Shown: positions 1 to 12,563, numbered from the stretch's first letter. The stretch: 64,000 nucleotides of DNA from an uncultured Alteromonadaceae bacterium (GCA_913056495.1 CAJXMO010000010.1:97261-161260), one strand, 5' to 3'. Notes: a model not told the origin generated them from the letters alone. Program-made: numbers and translations.

Positions 1-304
1 ATCTGGATTTAGATTGTTATATCGGCATTACCGGGTGGGTGTGTGATGAAAGGCGGGGGCTAGATGTATTGGCCTTAGTTGATCGTATTCCGGATAACAG
101 GTTATTAATTGAAACAGACGCACCTTACCTGTTGCCTCGCAACTTAAAGCCCAAACCTAAAAAAGGGCGTAATTTGCCTATGTACCTGCCGCATATAGGG
201 CAGCAGCTAGCGTCACAAAAAAACGTTTCAGTGTCTAAATTGGCAGAATATACATTTCAAAACAGTTTAAGGTTTTTTAATATTAAAGCGCAAGGAAATG
301 GCTA

Positions 305-305
<1 letters not shown>
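1..305 (+). CDS. TatD-family metal-dependent hydrolase/DNase, C-terminal part
   Basis: The gene runs in from before the window; the open frame is continuous from base 3, so only about the last 100 residues are seen. They carry the TatD C-terminal signature: an IETDAPYLLP block whose Asp is a metal ligand of the TIM-barrel active site, followed by the short segment that usually closes these proteins. TatD enzymes are cytoplasmic metal-dependent nucleases linked to DNA repair and turnover. Which paralogue (TatD, YcfH or YjjV type) cannot be settled without the N-terminus. The stop overlaps the start of the next gene by one base (TAATG), suggesting translational coupling. Confidence 0.85.
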
Positions 306-2667
<2,362 letters not shown>

Positions 2668-2985
2668 GGCTGAACTTTGATTAAAAGCCCGAGTCTATAC
2701 CCGAGTTCTTATTTATGAATTGCACAAATTAATAGATAGAATCGCAATAAAATAACCAATAAAAGGTTTTAATTTGTTAACCGGATTAGATTTGGGTTTC
2801 ATCTAAGCTCGATTGGGATTATTATGTTGGGCTATTTCAATATAACGAAATTTCAATTGGTTCTTCGGGCTGAATAAATTAAACACAAGTTTAGGTTTAA
2901 TTCACAAAAACAGACTCAGCATTCATTAGAAATGAACCAAGGCTGGAACATTAAGAGTTAATAGAGCGTAACTAAAGGGGTGCTC
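2668..2985. other. intergenic region between hemB and the lipoprotein gene
   Basis: An A+T-rich gap of 318 bases. A short direct repeat (CCCGAGT twice, about 2687-2704) lies just after hemB, but no convincing terminator hairpin. The promoter of the downstream lipoprotein gene should lie here; I could not pick -35/-10 boxes with confidence. No open frame worth calling. Confidence 0.5.
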
Positions 2986-4422
2986 ATGAGCATTAAAAAA
3001 ATTGGATTGTCTGCATTAGTAATGAGCTCAGCGTTTATTGCAGGCTGTGGTGGTAGCGATAGTTCAAATGATTCAACTACTCATCTAACGTATTACAACT
3101 TATCTTCAAATAAAGCATTAGTTAAATTATATGATGACGATATCAATATCGCGAATGTTGACTACGAAAGAAGTTCAATGCATACAAACATCGAATCTGG
3201 TACCAGTACGATCGAACTGAAAGTAGATATCGATGAAGATTCAACTGAAACTTTGTATGAAGAAGATTTAAATTTAGGAAAAGATAAACTGAACTATTTA
3301 GTTTCACTAAATGGTTTAGGTGAGGGTGGTGAAGCGCCGCTATTATATACATTTGATAATAAAAGCGGAGATGTAAAAGAAGATACTTTCCAGTTTAATA
3401 TGATGTATTTAGCGCCACAAATCAGTGAAAAATATGGTGCTATTACAGTACAGTTTGTGGATACTGAAGATTCAACCCTGATTCAGGAATTTGTAATCAA
3501 CTATCAAGAACAGCAAACGCTAACTATAGATGATGATGCTGAACGATATTACCTGATCTTAAAAGCAGGTAATGAAACTATATTAGAAACTTCAAGTGTG
3601 TCGTTTAATAATATTCAATACTTCTTTGCGTTGAAAGATTCTACATTGAATGATGATGTGATTCCTGCTTTAGTAAGACTCACTAACCGTTCTAATCCAA
3701 CAGAGCTTCGTGATACTGATTTATCTTCATATTTCCGTGTATATAACAGCGCGAATGATTTAGGTAACATTAATGTTAAGCTAAATAAATTAAGTGAAGA
3801 TAAATTGGCCAATATTACAGATGTTGCGCCGGATACATTAAGTGACTTTGTTACTCTGGAAACAGATGAAGTGGGTACTTATGATGTTAGTATCGAATAT
3901 GCAGACTGTTTGGCTGATGACTCTTGTACAAGTTCACCATACTCATTTGAAAACGGTACAGATACAACCATTGTCTATTACCGGGATACAATCGAAGAAG
4001 GCTTAAAACTTAAAAACAAAGAGTTTGTAAATACCAGCCGTGAAGCAACGGATAACCATCAGATTACCTTTGTTAACTTGCTCAATAACATGCATGATGA
4101 AGGTGAAGACGACAGTGATGCAGTCAACCTGTATTTTGTTAAAAGTGGTGAAAACTTTGAAAATACATCTTACCGAATTATGCAAAGAGAGTTAGGTGAA
4201 ATTTATCAGTATTTAACGATTCCATCTGGTGTATACGATATTTATTTAACCTATGAAGACGACGATACAATTTATACCGTATCTCGCGTCGACAGTGTGG
4301 CATTCGGTAATGGACAGGGTGAAAAATCCGGAGACTGGATTTATATTGCTGAGCCTCAAACCGATGCTGAAGGCAATACTTTATTGCGTAAAGCAAACCT
4401 GAATAGCTTAGAAATGAATTAA
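2986..4422 (+). CDS. putative outer-membrane lipoprotein, beta-rich, unknown function
   Basis: I chose ATG 2986 over the in-frame GTG at 2980 because an AAGGGG Shine-Dalgarno (about 2975-2980) sits five bases before it. The 478-residue product begins with a signal sequence and a lipobox IAGC, with the modified Cys at residue 21, then a Gly/Ser/Asp-rich tether. The rest is acidic and beta-strand-like, with repeated segments resembling the adhesin-like DUF4397 type (for example near residues 30-120, 240-330 and 350-450). That likeness is from memory and weak. No enzymatic motif is visible. It is transcribed alone and followed by a strong terminator. A secreted or surface lipoprotein is well supported; its function is unknown. 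Confidence 0.8.
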   Translation: MSIKKIGLSALVMSSAFIAGCGGSDSSNDSTTHLTYYNLSSNKALVKLYDDDINIANVDYERSSMHTNIESGTSTIELKVDIDEDSTETLYEEDLNLGKDKLNYLVSLNGLGEGGEAPLLYTFDNKSGDVKEDTFQFNMMYLAPQISEKYGAITVQFVDTEDSTLIQEFVINYQEQQTLTIDDDAERYYLILKAGNETILETSSVSFNNIQYFFALKDSTLNDDVIPALVRLTNRSNPTELRDTDLSSYFRVYNSANDLGNINVKLNKLSEDKLANITDVAPDTLSDFVTLETDEVGTYDVSIEYADCLADDSCTSSPYSFENGTDTTIVYYRDTIEEGLKLKNKEFVNTSREATDNHQITFVNLLNNMHDEGEDDSDAVNLYFVKSGENFENTSYRIMQRELGEIYQYLTIPSGVYDIYLTYEDDDTIYTVSRVDSVAFGNGQGEKSGDWIYIAEPQTDAEGNTLLRKANLNSLEMN

Positions 4423-4731
4423 TCTAACTAATCGTTAAAGTAAATTCGATAATCAAAAGCCTGCATTGCAGGCTTTTTTGTTGGCGAATTAAAAAGGCAG
4501 GCTATTATTGCCATCGGATTTTGTCTGAAAAACCTTAGTTCAGATCAAGTCTGTGAGCAAAACCCGGCAAAAAACCTCTATTTTGGTAAAAATTTTGGTT
4601 ATAATCCTGCCAACTTATTTTTTAAACCCAAATCTATTGGCTATCGTATAAACCTTGGTTTAGGAATCACTTGATAACAATGGTAGAATATGGGTAATTC
4701 AAAATTCAATTTACAAGCTCGGAGAATTCTT
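4423..4731. other. intergenic region before the cytochrome c gene
   Basis: Holds the terminator at 4455-4479 and, further on, a TATAAT hexamer at 4600-4605 that could be the -10 box for the cytochrome gene. I see no good -35 partner at the right distance, so the promoter call is tentative. Nothing else is evident. Confidence 0.4.
4455..4479 (+). terminator. rho-independent terminator after the lipoprotein gene
   Basis: A perfect GCCTGC/GCAGGC stem (4459-4464 with 4468-4473), extended by A-T pairs, is followed by a run of six T. It lies 33 bases after the lipoprotein stop codon. Confidence 0.9.
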
Positions 4732-5133
4732 GTGGGTGTACTTAAACAACTAAACAGAACATTAGCTGTTGCAGCATTAGTGTTAGTTCCATTTGCGCAT
4801 GCAGATGAAATGAGCGATGACGCAATCAAAGAACGCTTAAAACCTATTGGTTCAGTCCATGTAGCCGGTGCTCAACCTGTAGCTGCTGCTGGTGGAGCGA
4901 GATCAGGTGAGGACGTATATAACGCAAGTTGTACTGCTTGTCATGGCGCAGGCGTGTTAGGTGCACCTAAGCCTGCTTCTGCTGACTGGAAGCCAAGGCT
5001 TGAAAAAGGGATGGAAACTTTATTGGATCACGCAATTAACGGTTTTAATGCAATGCCGCCAAAAGGGACTTGTATGGATTGTAGCGATGATGAAATTAAA
5101 GCTGCAATTGAATATATGACTGACGGGGTATAA
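4732..5133 (+). CDS. periplasmic cytochrome c5
   Basis: I chose the GTG at 4732: GGAG at 4721-4724 is seven bases before it, and this start gives a textbook signal peptide (MGVLKQLNRTLAVAALVLVPFAHA). The ATG at 4690 would add a charged extension. The mature protein is a small class I cytochrome c with one haem site CTACH (C67, C70, H71), a likely Met ligand in NAMPPKGTC, and the extra cysteine pair CMDC typical of cytochrome c5. Cytochromes c5 carry electrons in the periplasm to terminal oxidases or reductases. It stands alone between two intergenic regions. Confidence 0.92.
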   Translation: MGVLKQLNRTLAVAALVLVPFAHADEMSDDAIKERLKPIGSVHVAGAQPVAAAGGARSGEDVYNASCTACHGAGVLGAPKPASADWKPRLEKGMETLLDHAINGFNAMPPKGTCMDCSDDEIKAAIEYMTDGV

Positions 5134-5648
5134 TTAAGCCGCGGATCAGCTAACCAAAATAAATGCAAAAAGTTGAATCGCTTTTTGCATTTATGAATTC
5201 TTCCACTTCTTTTTTCAATCACTTTCTTTTATCACTCAATCTTTGGGTTGACCCAATTCTTTTGTCTATCAAACCTGCATTAGATTGAATGAACTGCTTG
5301 ATTTATAACCCTTGCTTATTTTTTATCTTAAAAAGCAATATAAAAGCTCAATTTTTCAACGCTAAAATGATAAAAGCATGCTAAACTGGTCGGATGTGAT
5401 TGGGCTAGGCGATTTTGCATCTGAATTAAGGCTGTAGCTGTGTTGTTTAGCAAATGAGAATTCAATTTAGCTTTACAAAATTTTTGTTTATAACAGCACA
5501 AAAATTGAATTTCGACTGTCTTTTTTCTGCTTAACTGACTAAACCTATAGTTAATATAGGATGTTTCTTGCCTATTTTTATTTCGCAGCTTAACTAATAA
5601 TAAAAGACGATTCTATTCGAGCTATCTATTTACTAACTTAAATTCGGT
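5134..5648. other. 515-base A+T-rich intergenic region
   Basis: Besides the hairpin at 5159-5194 it contains a 10 bp inverted repeat AATTCAATTT (5459-5468) / AAATTGAATT (5502-5511) and a small palindrome CCTATA-N5-TATAGG (5544-5560). Both lie upstream of the GGDEF/EAL gene and could be regulatory. There is no open frame with coding character and no RNA I recognise. Confidence 0.45.
5159..5194. terminator. long hairpin after the cytochrome c5 gene
   Basis: A 14 bp perfect inverted repeat (5159-5172 with 5181-5194; AAATGCAAAAAG and CTTTTTGCATTT) with an eight-base loop lies 25 bases after the stop codon. It has T-rich sequence on the 3' arm but no long T tract beyond it, so it may act as a terminator or as a 3' stabiliser. 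Confidence 0.6.
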
Positions 5649-8258
5649 GTGTTCACTTTGGCAGTAAGACTGAGCTATAAAAACAGACAATTAAAAAAGC
5701 TACTGGGGTTAAAGCGCCAGGCTAAAAGTCTGCATGCCAGCTTATTAGAAATAGCCGATTTAACACGTCTTTATGCTGAGCCAGAATCGTTTTACCTTCA
5801 GTTACATGAAATCATAGCCAATCTAATTAAAGCACCGAATTTATTTGTTGTATTTAAAGACGAATCGTCACAAACGTATCAAATGCATTATTATGCTAGC
5901 CAGCAATGCGGAGTACTGGACAAACCTAAGCTGGCGACCAGTGTGATTGAACTGGGGTTAACCGGTTATTTGATGCGAACGAACAAAGCGCTGCTTTGCA
6001 ATGCGCAAGATTACCAGGCTCTGGTTGAGAACGGCGAAATATTAGAATTAGGTCAGCCAGCGCACAGTTGGATGGGCATTCCGCTCACGCTCAGCACCGG
6101 AGAACATGGTGCTCTGGTGATTCAGAGTCACCAGTCTGATATTGAATTTCAGCAACAGGACTTAACTGTATTAACTATACTCGGGCAACACATCGCACAA
6201 GCGATAGATAGATTTAACCACCAAATTCAGCTCGAACATGAAATCCACAGTCGTACGCGAGCCTTGCAAAAAGCGAATCAGGCGTTAAAGTCGGAAGCTT
6301 ATTTTAAAAACCAGTACCAGCTTGCCCATAAATTATTGTTAGAATTAAATGAAAGTTATAATTTTGAGCAGCCATTAGAGCATTTATATCAGGCTATTAG
6401 CGACATAGTGGCTCAGACGATTTCATCTGATCTGTGTTATATCGCGGTGCAAAAATCCAAATCAGACTGGTTCTTCCCGGCTGTTCAGCTCATTGATGAA
6501 TTGCACTGCAACGAGCAAACCTTTCATCCCTTGAATGAGTATTTCAGCCTCGATCCTGCCTCTATTTTATTGCATGGAACTGAGGTGAAAAAACTGGCTG
6601 AACTGGGCGCTATCAAGATTAACTCAGACATAGGAGCTAAACTGGATAATTTAACCTGGGTAGCCGTTCCTGTTCATAGTGAGCCTGGTGAACTTGTTTT
6701 TATTGCTGCAGTCCATCGTTTGAATCCGCGTGAATATAAATATGCGCATTTAGAAACACTTGAATTTCTCGCCACTCATTTTAATCTGATTTTACAAAAG
6801 TGGTATGCTCAGGCGCAGCTTAAAGCCTCTCATCGAGAACTCGAAAGCATGATAGAAGAGCGTACTGAAAAGCTAAATCAGGTCAATGTACGACTTAGCA
6901 AACAAATTGCCGAGAAAGAAAAAGCTCAGGCGCAACTTTACCATGATGCGAATCATGACAGTTTAACTGGCTTACCAAATCGCCAGTTATTTAATCGCAA
7001 CCTGTTAAATGCATTGGCCAGATATCAGTTAACTAAGAACGCTGAATACTGTGTTCTGTTTATTGATTTGGATCGATTTAAATTAATTAATGATACTTTC
7101 GGTCATTTGGTTGGCGATCAGTTCTTAGTAGAAGTCAGTCAAAAAATCCGCGCCTGTTTAGCCACACAAGATATATTATCGCGTATGGGCGGTGATGAAT
7201 TTGTCATCTTGGTTCAGGGTGAAGCTTGTATCCGTCGGGCAGAAAAGATTGCACAAAATATTATTGCTACAGTGAATGTGCCTTTTAGCATAGAAGATTA
7301 CGAAATCGTATCCGGTTGCAGTATCGGAATAACCACATCCGCTATTGGTTATAACAAGCCAGCTGATATTTTGCGAGACGCAGATACTGCAATGTATCAG
7401 GCAAAATCTATGGGGCGCGGTTGTTATGTGGTGTTTGAGCAAAGTTTACATGAGCGTTTAAAAGCGCAATTCCTGGTTGAAAATGAAATCAGAAGCGCGA
7501 TTAGGCATAAGCAATTTACGCTCGAGTATCAGCCGGTGGTTGATTTAACGTCAAATGAAATCGTCGCATTAGAAACCCAGTTATGCTGGCAGCATCCAAA
7601 ACACGGGCTAGTTTCAGTTAAACCTTATCAGGCACTGGCTAAACAAGCCGGACTCTTTTACCAAATAGAGCTATTGGCATTGGAACAGGTTCTGGAATCT
7701 TTAAAATCACAAACCGAATCCGGCATTCCTGAAACTTTGGTCTGCATTAATCTAGACGGTTGCCTATTAGAAAATGAAGACTCATTAGCCCGGTTAATTC
7801 AGATGCTTGAAAACAGCCAGGTAGATTTACATTATTTAATTCTTGAATTTAGTGAAAAAACCTTAAGTCCGTCTGAAACCATTATTACAGCATTTAATCA
7901 AATTGCAGAAACAGGTGTTCGCATGACGCTGGATGAATTTGGTGCACAATCTGGGTCTATGTCCTTATTGTTTAAAGTGGACATAGATTTTGTCCGAATC
8001 GATAAAAGTCTGATTCAAACGCTTTCTGACGATATGCAGCAGCACAGATATGCGCAAACCATAGTCAATATCGGTAAAGAACTTGGCTTTATTGTGATCG
8101 CAAACGGGGTAGACAATGAAGAGTCTCTTCGTAATGCGAATCTGATTGGCTGCATGTTTGCTCAAGGAGAGGCGATTGCGCCAGTGCAATCACTAACGCA
8201 AACAGAAGAGGGTGGTACCCGTGTTTATTTTAATAAATCGCGTAAATTAGCAATGTGA
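5649..8258 (+). CDS. GAF-GAF-GGDEF-EAL protein with a degenerate EAL site
   Basis: A soluble protein of up to 869 residues. The start is uncertain: GTG 5649 has no clear ribosome binding site, and TTG 5658 is an alternative. Domains in order: a GAF domain (about 30-195), a coiled coil, a second GAF-like domain (about 225-380), a coiled coil (about 390-435), GGDEF (about 440-600) and EAL (about 615-855). The cyclase motif GGDEF (514-518) is intact, but the inhibitory RxxD is lost (ATQD). In the EAL domain the signature reads ETQLC instead of EALLR, the DDFGTG loop reads DEFGAQ, and the AEGVE motif reads ANGVD. I infer a functional cyclase with a non-catalytic EAL domain. Confidence 0.9.
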   Translation: MFTLAVRLSYKNRQLKKLLGLKRQAKSLHASLLEIADLTRLYAEPESFYLQLHEIIANLIKAPNLFVVFKDESSQTYQMHYYASQQCGVLDKPKLATSVIELGLTGYLMRTNKALLCNAQDYQALVENGEILELGQPAHSWMGIPLTLSTGEHGALVIQSHQSDIEFQQQDLTVLTILGQHIAQAIDRFNHQIQLEHEIHSRTRALQKANQALKSEAYFKNQYQLAHKLLLELNESYNFEQPLEHLYQAISDIVAQTISSDLCYIAVQKSKSDWFFPAVQLIDELHCNEQTFHPLNEYFSLDPASILLHGTEVKKLAELGAIKINSDIGAKLDNLTWVAVPVHSEPGELVFIAAVHRLNPREYKYAHLETLEFLATHFNLILQKWYAQAQLKASHRELESMIEERTEKLNQVNVRLSKQIAEKEKAQAQLYHDANHDSLTGLPNRQLFNRNLLNALARYQLTKNAEYCVLFIDLDRFKLINDTFGHLVGDQFLVEVSQKIRACLATQDILSRMGGDEFVILVQGEACIRRAEKIAQNIIATVNVPFSIEDYEIVSGCSIGITTSAIGYNKPADILRDADTAMYQAKSMGRGCYVVFEQSLHERLKAQFLVENEIRSAIRHKQFTLEYQPVVDLTSNEIVALETQLCWQHPKHGLVSVKPYQALAKQAGLFYQIELLALEQVLESLKSQTESGIPETLVCINLDGCLLENEDSLARLIQMLENSQVDLHYLILEFSEKTLSPSETIITAFNQIAETGVRMTLDEFGAQSGSMSLLFKVDIDFVRIDKSLIQTLSDDMQQHRYAQTIVNIGKELGFIVIANGVDNEESLRNANLIGCMFAQGEAIAPVQSLTQTEEGGTRVYFNKSRKLAM

Positions 8259-10234
8259 GCCACCCCTTTTTCTTTGCGGACGGCTTCTGACTCTTTTGTT
8301 TTTTTCTTTTCCCAGATTAAATCATCTTGCGGAAGCTCATATAAAAAACGGCTGGGTTCTGGTTTAATGACTTCCCCGAACTGGCGCCTTTCTTTAGCCA
8401 GAGTAAAAATAAGCTCGCGCTGCGCGCGGGTGATGCCGACATAAGCTAATCGTCTTTCTTCTTCGACATTATCTTCATCAATACTGGCCTGATGAGGCAA
8501 TAAACCTTCTTCTGCACCGACTAAAAAGACATAGGGGAACTCAAGTCCTTTAGAAGCATGTAAGGTCATTAACTGGACCTGATCGGCATCATCATCTTCT
8601 TCACCGCGTTCCATCATATCGCGCAGTGTCAGTCGGTTAACCGCTTCTTTTAATGTCATTGGCTCTTCGTCGTCGTCACCTTCAATCATACTGGTCAGCC
8701 AGCTAAACAACTGACTGACATTTTTCATCCGCATTTCAGCCGCTTTACCACTTGGAGACGTTTCATAAAGATATTCTTCATAGCGTATACCTTTAATCAA
8801 ATCCCGCACGGCCGCTACGGTGTCACCACGTTGTGCTCTGTCATCTAACTCAACCAACCAGCGAGCAAACTGCTGGATTGTTTCCAGCTTTTTGCCAGAT
8901 AGGTGAGCCGATAAGCTATTTTCAAAACAAGCTTCAAATAAACTAATATGAGCCTGGTTTGCCAGAGTACCCACTTTCTCAAGTGTCGCCGGGCCAATTT
9001 CCCGTTTAGGTACATTCACGATACGTAAAAACGCGTTATCATCATCCGGGTTCACCAGCAAACGCAGATAAGCCATGATATCCTTAATTTCAGCTCGTGA
9101 AAAAAATGACTGACCGCCACTGATTTTGTAAGGGATACGGTTTGTCATCAAGCTTTTTTCAAATACTCTCGACTGATGATTGCCTCGGTATAAAATGGCA
9201 TAGTCTTTAAATTTGCTTTTGCGCATGTATTTATGGGCAATCAGCTCTGATACCACACGCTCAGCTTCATTCTCTTCATCTTTTGCAAATAGTACTCGAA
9301 TGGGCTCGCCATAGGCCATTTCACTAAATAAAGATTTATCATATACGTGCGGATTATTGGCAATCAAAATATTGGCCGCGTTGAGTACACATTGTACTGA
9401 GCGATAATTTTGTTCCAGCTTAATCAACTTCAAACGCGGAAAGTCGGATTGTAATAGCACAAGGTTCTGCGGTTTTGCTCCGCGCCAGCTATAAATTGAC
9501 TGGTCATCATCACCTACTACAGTGAAAAGTCCGCGGCTGCCAACCAGTTGTTTAACCATTTCATACTGGCTGGTATTGGTATCTTGATATTCATCCACTA
9601 GCAGGTAGCGTATTTTTCGCTGCCAGCGGTTTCTGGCTTCTTCGTTATATTTGAGTAATAACGTTGGGACTAAAATTAAATCGTCAAAATCAAACGCATT
9701 GTATGCTGTCATTTGATTGGCATATAGTTTGTAAACCTCAGCGAAAAAACGGTCTTTTTCATCTCTGGCCGTTTGCATTGCCTGAGGCGGTAAAATCAAA
9801 TCATTTTTCCATTGAGAAATTCTGTTTTGTAGTTGCTGTAATAAATCTTTATCGCCATCGAGCGTTTTTTCGGTTAATTCTTTTAATAAGGCTCGGGTAT
9901 CCTGATCGTCAAATAAACTAAACGCTTGTTTTATTTTCAGCGTTTTGTATTCGCGTTTAATAATATTTAAACCTAAAGTATGAAAAGTGGATACTTTGAG
10001 ACCGCGGCCAGCGCCCTTAGGTAAAGTGGCAGTTGCACGTTCACGCATTTCGCGGGCGGCTTTATTGGTAAAAGTCACAGCGGCAATCTGATTTGCCTGA
10101 TAGCCACAGCGGGTAATTAAGTGTGCAATCTTGTTGGTAATAACACGTGTTTTACCACTCCCTGCGCCCGCTAATACCAGGCAAGGTCCGGTGACATAAC
10201 TGACAGCTTCGGCCTGAGCCGGATTTAATTGCAT
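8225..10234 (-). CDS. rep: ATP-dependent DNA helicase Rep
   Basis: A superfamily 1A 3'-5' helicase that helps replication forks past protein blocks. I placed the start at the ATG ending at 10234, because [11 protein letters not shown] matches the Rep N-terminus; a longer frame adds 16 unlikely residues. The 669 residues hold the Walker A site GAGSGKT (23-29), a DEYQDTN helicase motif [15 protein letters not shown] (motif III), the late [14 protein letters not shown] motif and VGITRAQ (motif VI). Rep rather than UvrD or PcrA is supported by the near-identical run around [17 protein letters not shown] and by the C-terminus. Its last 34 bases overlap the 3' end of the convergent GGDEF/EAL gene. 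Confidence 0.96.
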   Translation of the reverse strand: MQLNPAQAEAVSYVTGPCLVLAGAGSGKTRVITNKIAHLITRCGYQANQIAAVTFTNKAAREMRERATATLPKGAGRGLKVSTFHTLGLNIIKREYKTLKIKQAFSLFDDQDTRALLKELTEKTLDGDKDLLQQLQNRISQWKNDLILPPQAMQTARDEKDRFFAEVYKLYANQMTAYNAFDFDDLILVPTLLLKYNEEARNRWQRKIRYLLVDEYQDTNTSQYEMVKQLVGSRGLFTVVGDDDQSIYSWRGAKPQNLVLLQSDFPRLKLIKLEQNYRSVQCVLNAANILIANNPHVYDKSLFSEMAYGEPIRVLFAKDEENEAERVVSELIAHKYMRKSKFKDYAILYRGNHQSRVFEKSLMTNRIPYKISGGQSFFSRAEIKDIMAYLRLLVNPDDDNAFLRIVNVPKREIGPATLEKVGTLANQAHISLFEACFENSLSAHLSGKKLETIQQFARWLVELDDRAQRGDTVAAVRDLIKGIRYEEYLYETSPSGKAAEMRMKNVSQLFSWLTSMIEGDDDEEPMTLKEAVNRLTLRDMMERGEEDDDADQVQLMTLHASKGLEFPYVFLVGAEEGLLPHQASIDEDNVEEERRLAYVGITRAQRELIFTLAKERRQFGEVIKPEPSRFLYELPQDDLIWEKKKTKESEAVRKEKGVAHIANLRDLLK

Positions 10235-10344
10235 CTTAATGATCTCTGGATGGTGAACTGAAACGCGAATTGTAGCGAGCAATGATATCTAAACGCAAAC
10301 AAAATAGACTGTGTTTTATTGTTTCTAGTCGCTATTTATTTGGG

Positions 10345-10350
10345 TATAAT
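10345..10350 (+). promoter_or_regulatory. probable -10 box of the rpiA promoter
   Basis: A perfect TATAAT preceded by GGG lies 33 bases before the rpiA start, in the gap between divergent rep and rpiA. The -35 region is poor (TTTCTA at 17 bases spacing), so only the -10 is assigned. Confidence 0.55.
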
Positions 10351-10382
10351 ATGCGCCTCTTGCAAGCAAGGAACACACGATA

Positions 10383-11036
10383 ATGAATCAAAACGAGAAA
10401 AAACAAGCTGTTGCTCAAGCCGCAATCGAATATGTTAAACCAGGTACTATCATAGGTGTGGGGACAGGCAGCACAACAAATTATTTTATTGATGCATTGG
10501 CCCCAATTGCAGATCAACTTGAAGGCGCAGTTTCAAGTTCAGAAGCTTCAACTGAAAGATTAGAAGCTTTAGGGATTAAAGTGTTTGATTTGAATGAAGT
10601 TTCTTCATTTGATATCTATGTTGACGGCGCCGATGAAGTGAATCCTGAAAAACATATGATTAAAGGCGGTGGTGCGGCATTAACTCGTGAAAAAATCGTT
10701 TCTGCTGTTGCTAAGCGTTTTATTTGTATTGTCGACGATACTAAACAAGTCGATGTGATGGGTAACTTTCCACTGCCGGTAGAAGTTATTCCAATGGCGC
10801 GCAGCTATGTTGCCCGCGAAATAGTAAAGTTAGGCGGTGATCCGGTTTACCGTCAGGGCGTTGTAACTGATAACGGAAATGTTATTTTAGACGTGCATAA
10901 TTTAAAAATTACCGATCCAGTTGCTCTAGAAAATCAGTTGAACCAAATTGTTGGTGTGGTTACAAATGGTTTATTTGCCGAACGTGGTGCCGATGTTGTA
11001 TTGGTCGCCAGTAAAGACGGCGTAAAAACTTACTGA
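10383..11036 (+). CDS. rpiA: ribose-5-phosphate isomerase A
   Basis: RpiA interconverts ribose 5-phosphate and ribulose 5-phosphate in the non-oxidative pentose phosphate pathway. The 217 residues match the family. Visible motifs are the phosphate-binding [13 protein letters not shown] loop, the SSEAST segment, the catalytic DGADEV block and [11 protein letters not shown] with its active-site lysine. An AGGA ribosome binding site lies a few bases before the ATG. It is followed by serA, the usual gammaproteobacterial neighbour, but serA has its own -10 box in the 83-base gap. Confidence 0.97.
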   Translation: MNQNEKKQAVAQAAIEYVKPGTIIGVGTGSTTNYFIDALAPIADQLEGAVSSSEASTERLEALGIKVFDLNEVSSFDIYVDGADEVNPEKHMIKGGGAALTREKIVSAVAKRFICIVDDTKQVDVMGNFPLPVEVIPMARSYVAREIVKLGGDPVYRQGVVTDNGNVILDVHNLKITDPVALENQLNQIVGVVTNGLFAERGADVVLVASKDGVKTY

Positions 11037-11067
11037 TAAAATAGGTGCAGTTAACTTTAACAAACGA

Positions 11068-11097
11068 TATAATTGCAGGCTTCCTTTTAGACGTCTA
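11068..11097 (+). promoter_or_regulatory. serA promoter -10 box with a MetJ-box-like palindrome
   Basis: TATAAT lies at 11068-11073, and a perfect ten-base palindrome TAGACGTCTA at 11088-11097 contains AGACGTCT, which equals the MetJ half-operator consensus. MetJ normally needs two or more adjacent eight-base boxes; here the neighbouring octamers match poorly. The regulatory assignment is therefore speculative; the palindrome itself is plain. Confidence 0.4.
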
Positions 11098-11119
11098 GCA
11101 ATCCAAACGGCCAAATGAA

Positions 11120-12355
11120 ATGAGTAAATTCTCCCTAGCGAAAGATAAAATTAAAATCCTTCTGCTTGAAGGTGTACACCAAAGTGCAGTTCAAACTTTA
11201 AACAATGCTGGTTATACCAATATTGAGTATTTGAAAACTTCATTAGCTGAAGATGAGCTAATTGAAGCGATCAAGGATGCTCATTTTGTTGGTTTGCGTT
11301 CAAGAACCCAGCTAACGCGTAACGTGCTTGAGTCTGCTGAGAAACTAATTGGTATCGGTTGTTTCTGTATTGGTACTAATCAGGTAGATTTAGACGCAGC
11401 TCAGGAATTAGGTATTCCTGTATTTAATGCGCCTTTCTCTAATACACGAAGTGTTGCTGAATTAGTGGTTGGCGAAATCTTATTATTATTCCGTCGCATT
11501 CCTGAAAAAAGTGCTCAGGCGCATCAGGGTATCTGGAATAAGTCTGCTAACGGCTCAATTGAAGCACGTGGTAAAACTTTAGGTATTATCGGTTATGGCC
11601 ATATTGGTACTCAGCTAGGTATTTTAGCTGAGACAATCGGCATGAACGTTATCTTTTATGATATCGAAGACAAATTACCATTAGGTAATGCTAAGCAAGT
11701 TAAAGACCTTTACGATATGTTAGGTCAGGCTGATGCGGTATCATTACATGTTCCGGAAACGGCCAGTACGCAAAATATGTTCGGTGCTAAAGAACTAGCA
11801 GCCATGAAAAAAGGCGCCATGTTCATTAATGCATCGCGCGGTACTGTCGTTGATATCGAAGCCTTAGCGGAAGCCTTAACAGGTGATGACCCGCGTGTTG
11901 GTGGTGCTGCAATTGACGTATTCCCGGTTGAACCAAAATCGAATGATGAAGAGTTTGTCTCTCCGTTACGTGGTATCGGCAATGTGTTATTAACACCACA
12001 TATAGGTGGTTCAACATTAGAAGCTCAGCAAAACATAGGGATTGAAGTAGCGGGTAAACTGGCTAAATACAGTGATAACGGTTCTACTTTATCAGCGGTT
12101 AATTTCCCTGAAGTATCATTACCTTCACATGAAGGCCGAAGCCGTTTATTACATATCCACCAAAACAAACCTGGTATCTTAACCAGCATTAACCAGGCGT
12201 TTGCTGATAAGGGCATCAATATTTCTGCTCAGTATTTACAAACAACCCCTGAAATTGGTTATGTGGTATTTGAAGTGGATTCAGACGACAGTCAAACAGC
12301 TTTAGAGCAATTAAAACAAATTGAAGGTACAATCCGAGCTCGTGTATTGCTTTAA
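11120..12355 (+). CDS. serA: D-3-phosphoglycerate dehydrogenase
   Basis: SerA oxidises 3-phosphoglycerate to 3-phosphohydroxypyruvate with NAD, the first step of serine synthesis. The 411 residues match the E. coli-type enzyme. A substrate-binding domain is split around the NAD domain with GYGHIGTQLG (about residues 157-166); catalytic Arg and Glu lie in the SRGTVVD and FPVEP regions, and the catalytic His in TPHIGGST. A C-terminal ACT domain (about 335-411, beginning GRSRLLHIHQNKPG) is the serine feedback site. It ends in a strong terminator. Confidence 0.97.
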   Translation: MSKFSLAKDKIKILLLEGVHQSAVQTLNNAGYTNIEYLKTSLAEDELIEAIKDAHFVGLRSRTQLTRNVLESAEKLIGIGCFCIGTNQVDLDAAQELGIPVFNAPFSNTRSVAELVVGEILLLFRRIPEKSAQAHQGIWNKSANGSIEARGKTLGIIGYGHIGTQLGILAETIGMNVIFYDIEDKLPLGNAKQVKDLYDMLGQADAVSLHVPETASTQNMFGAKELAAMKKGAMFINASRGTVVDIEALAEALTGDDPRVGGAAIDVFPVEPKSNDEEFVSPLRGIGNVLLTPHIGGSTLEAQQNIGIEVAGKLAKYSDNGSTLSAVNFPEVSLPSHEGRSRLLHIHQNKPGILTSINQAFADKGINISAQYLQTTPEIGYVVFEVDSDDSQTALEQLKQIEGTIRARVLL

Positions 12356-12380
12356 GCAACAGCCGGTTTGTTAACACTAA

Positions 12381-12405
12381 AAAAAGGCGCCTCTGGCGCC
12401 TTTTT
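12381..12405 (+). terminator. rho-independent terminator after serA
   Basis: An 11 bp stem (12381-12391 with 12395-12405) with a GGCGCC core and a TCT loop ends in five T. It lies 26 bases after the serA stop codon and immediately before the tandem repeat array. Confidence 0.93.
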
Positions 12406-12563
12406 GCTTACAGGGAAGTAAGTACTTGGGATTTGTCAGGAACAAAAATCCCGTGCTTACAGGGAAGTAAGTACTTGGGATTTGTCAGGAACAAAAATCC
12501 CGTGCTTACAGGGATGTAAGTACTCGGGATTTGTCGGGAACAAAAATCCCGTGCTTGCAGGGG
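12406..12563. repeat. three tandem copies of a 49 bp double-hairpin repeat
   Basis: Copies lie at 12406-12454, 12455-12503 and 12504-12552, followed by the first bases of a fourth (about 12553-12563). Copies 1 and 2 are identical; copy 3 differs at a few positions. Each unit contains two inverted repeats: CTTAC/GTAAG at its start and GGGATTT/AAATCCC in its second half, so each could fold into two hairpins. The array sits between convergent serA and the thioredoxin-like gene, just past the serA terminator. It looks like a REP-type intergenic element amplified in tandem. Confidence 0.93.

Noticed and set aside
12406..12552. CRISPR array
   Set aside because: The 49 bp units are directly abutting with no unique spacers, so this is a simple tandem repeat.
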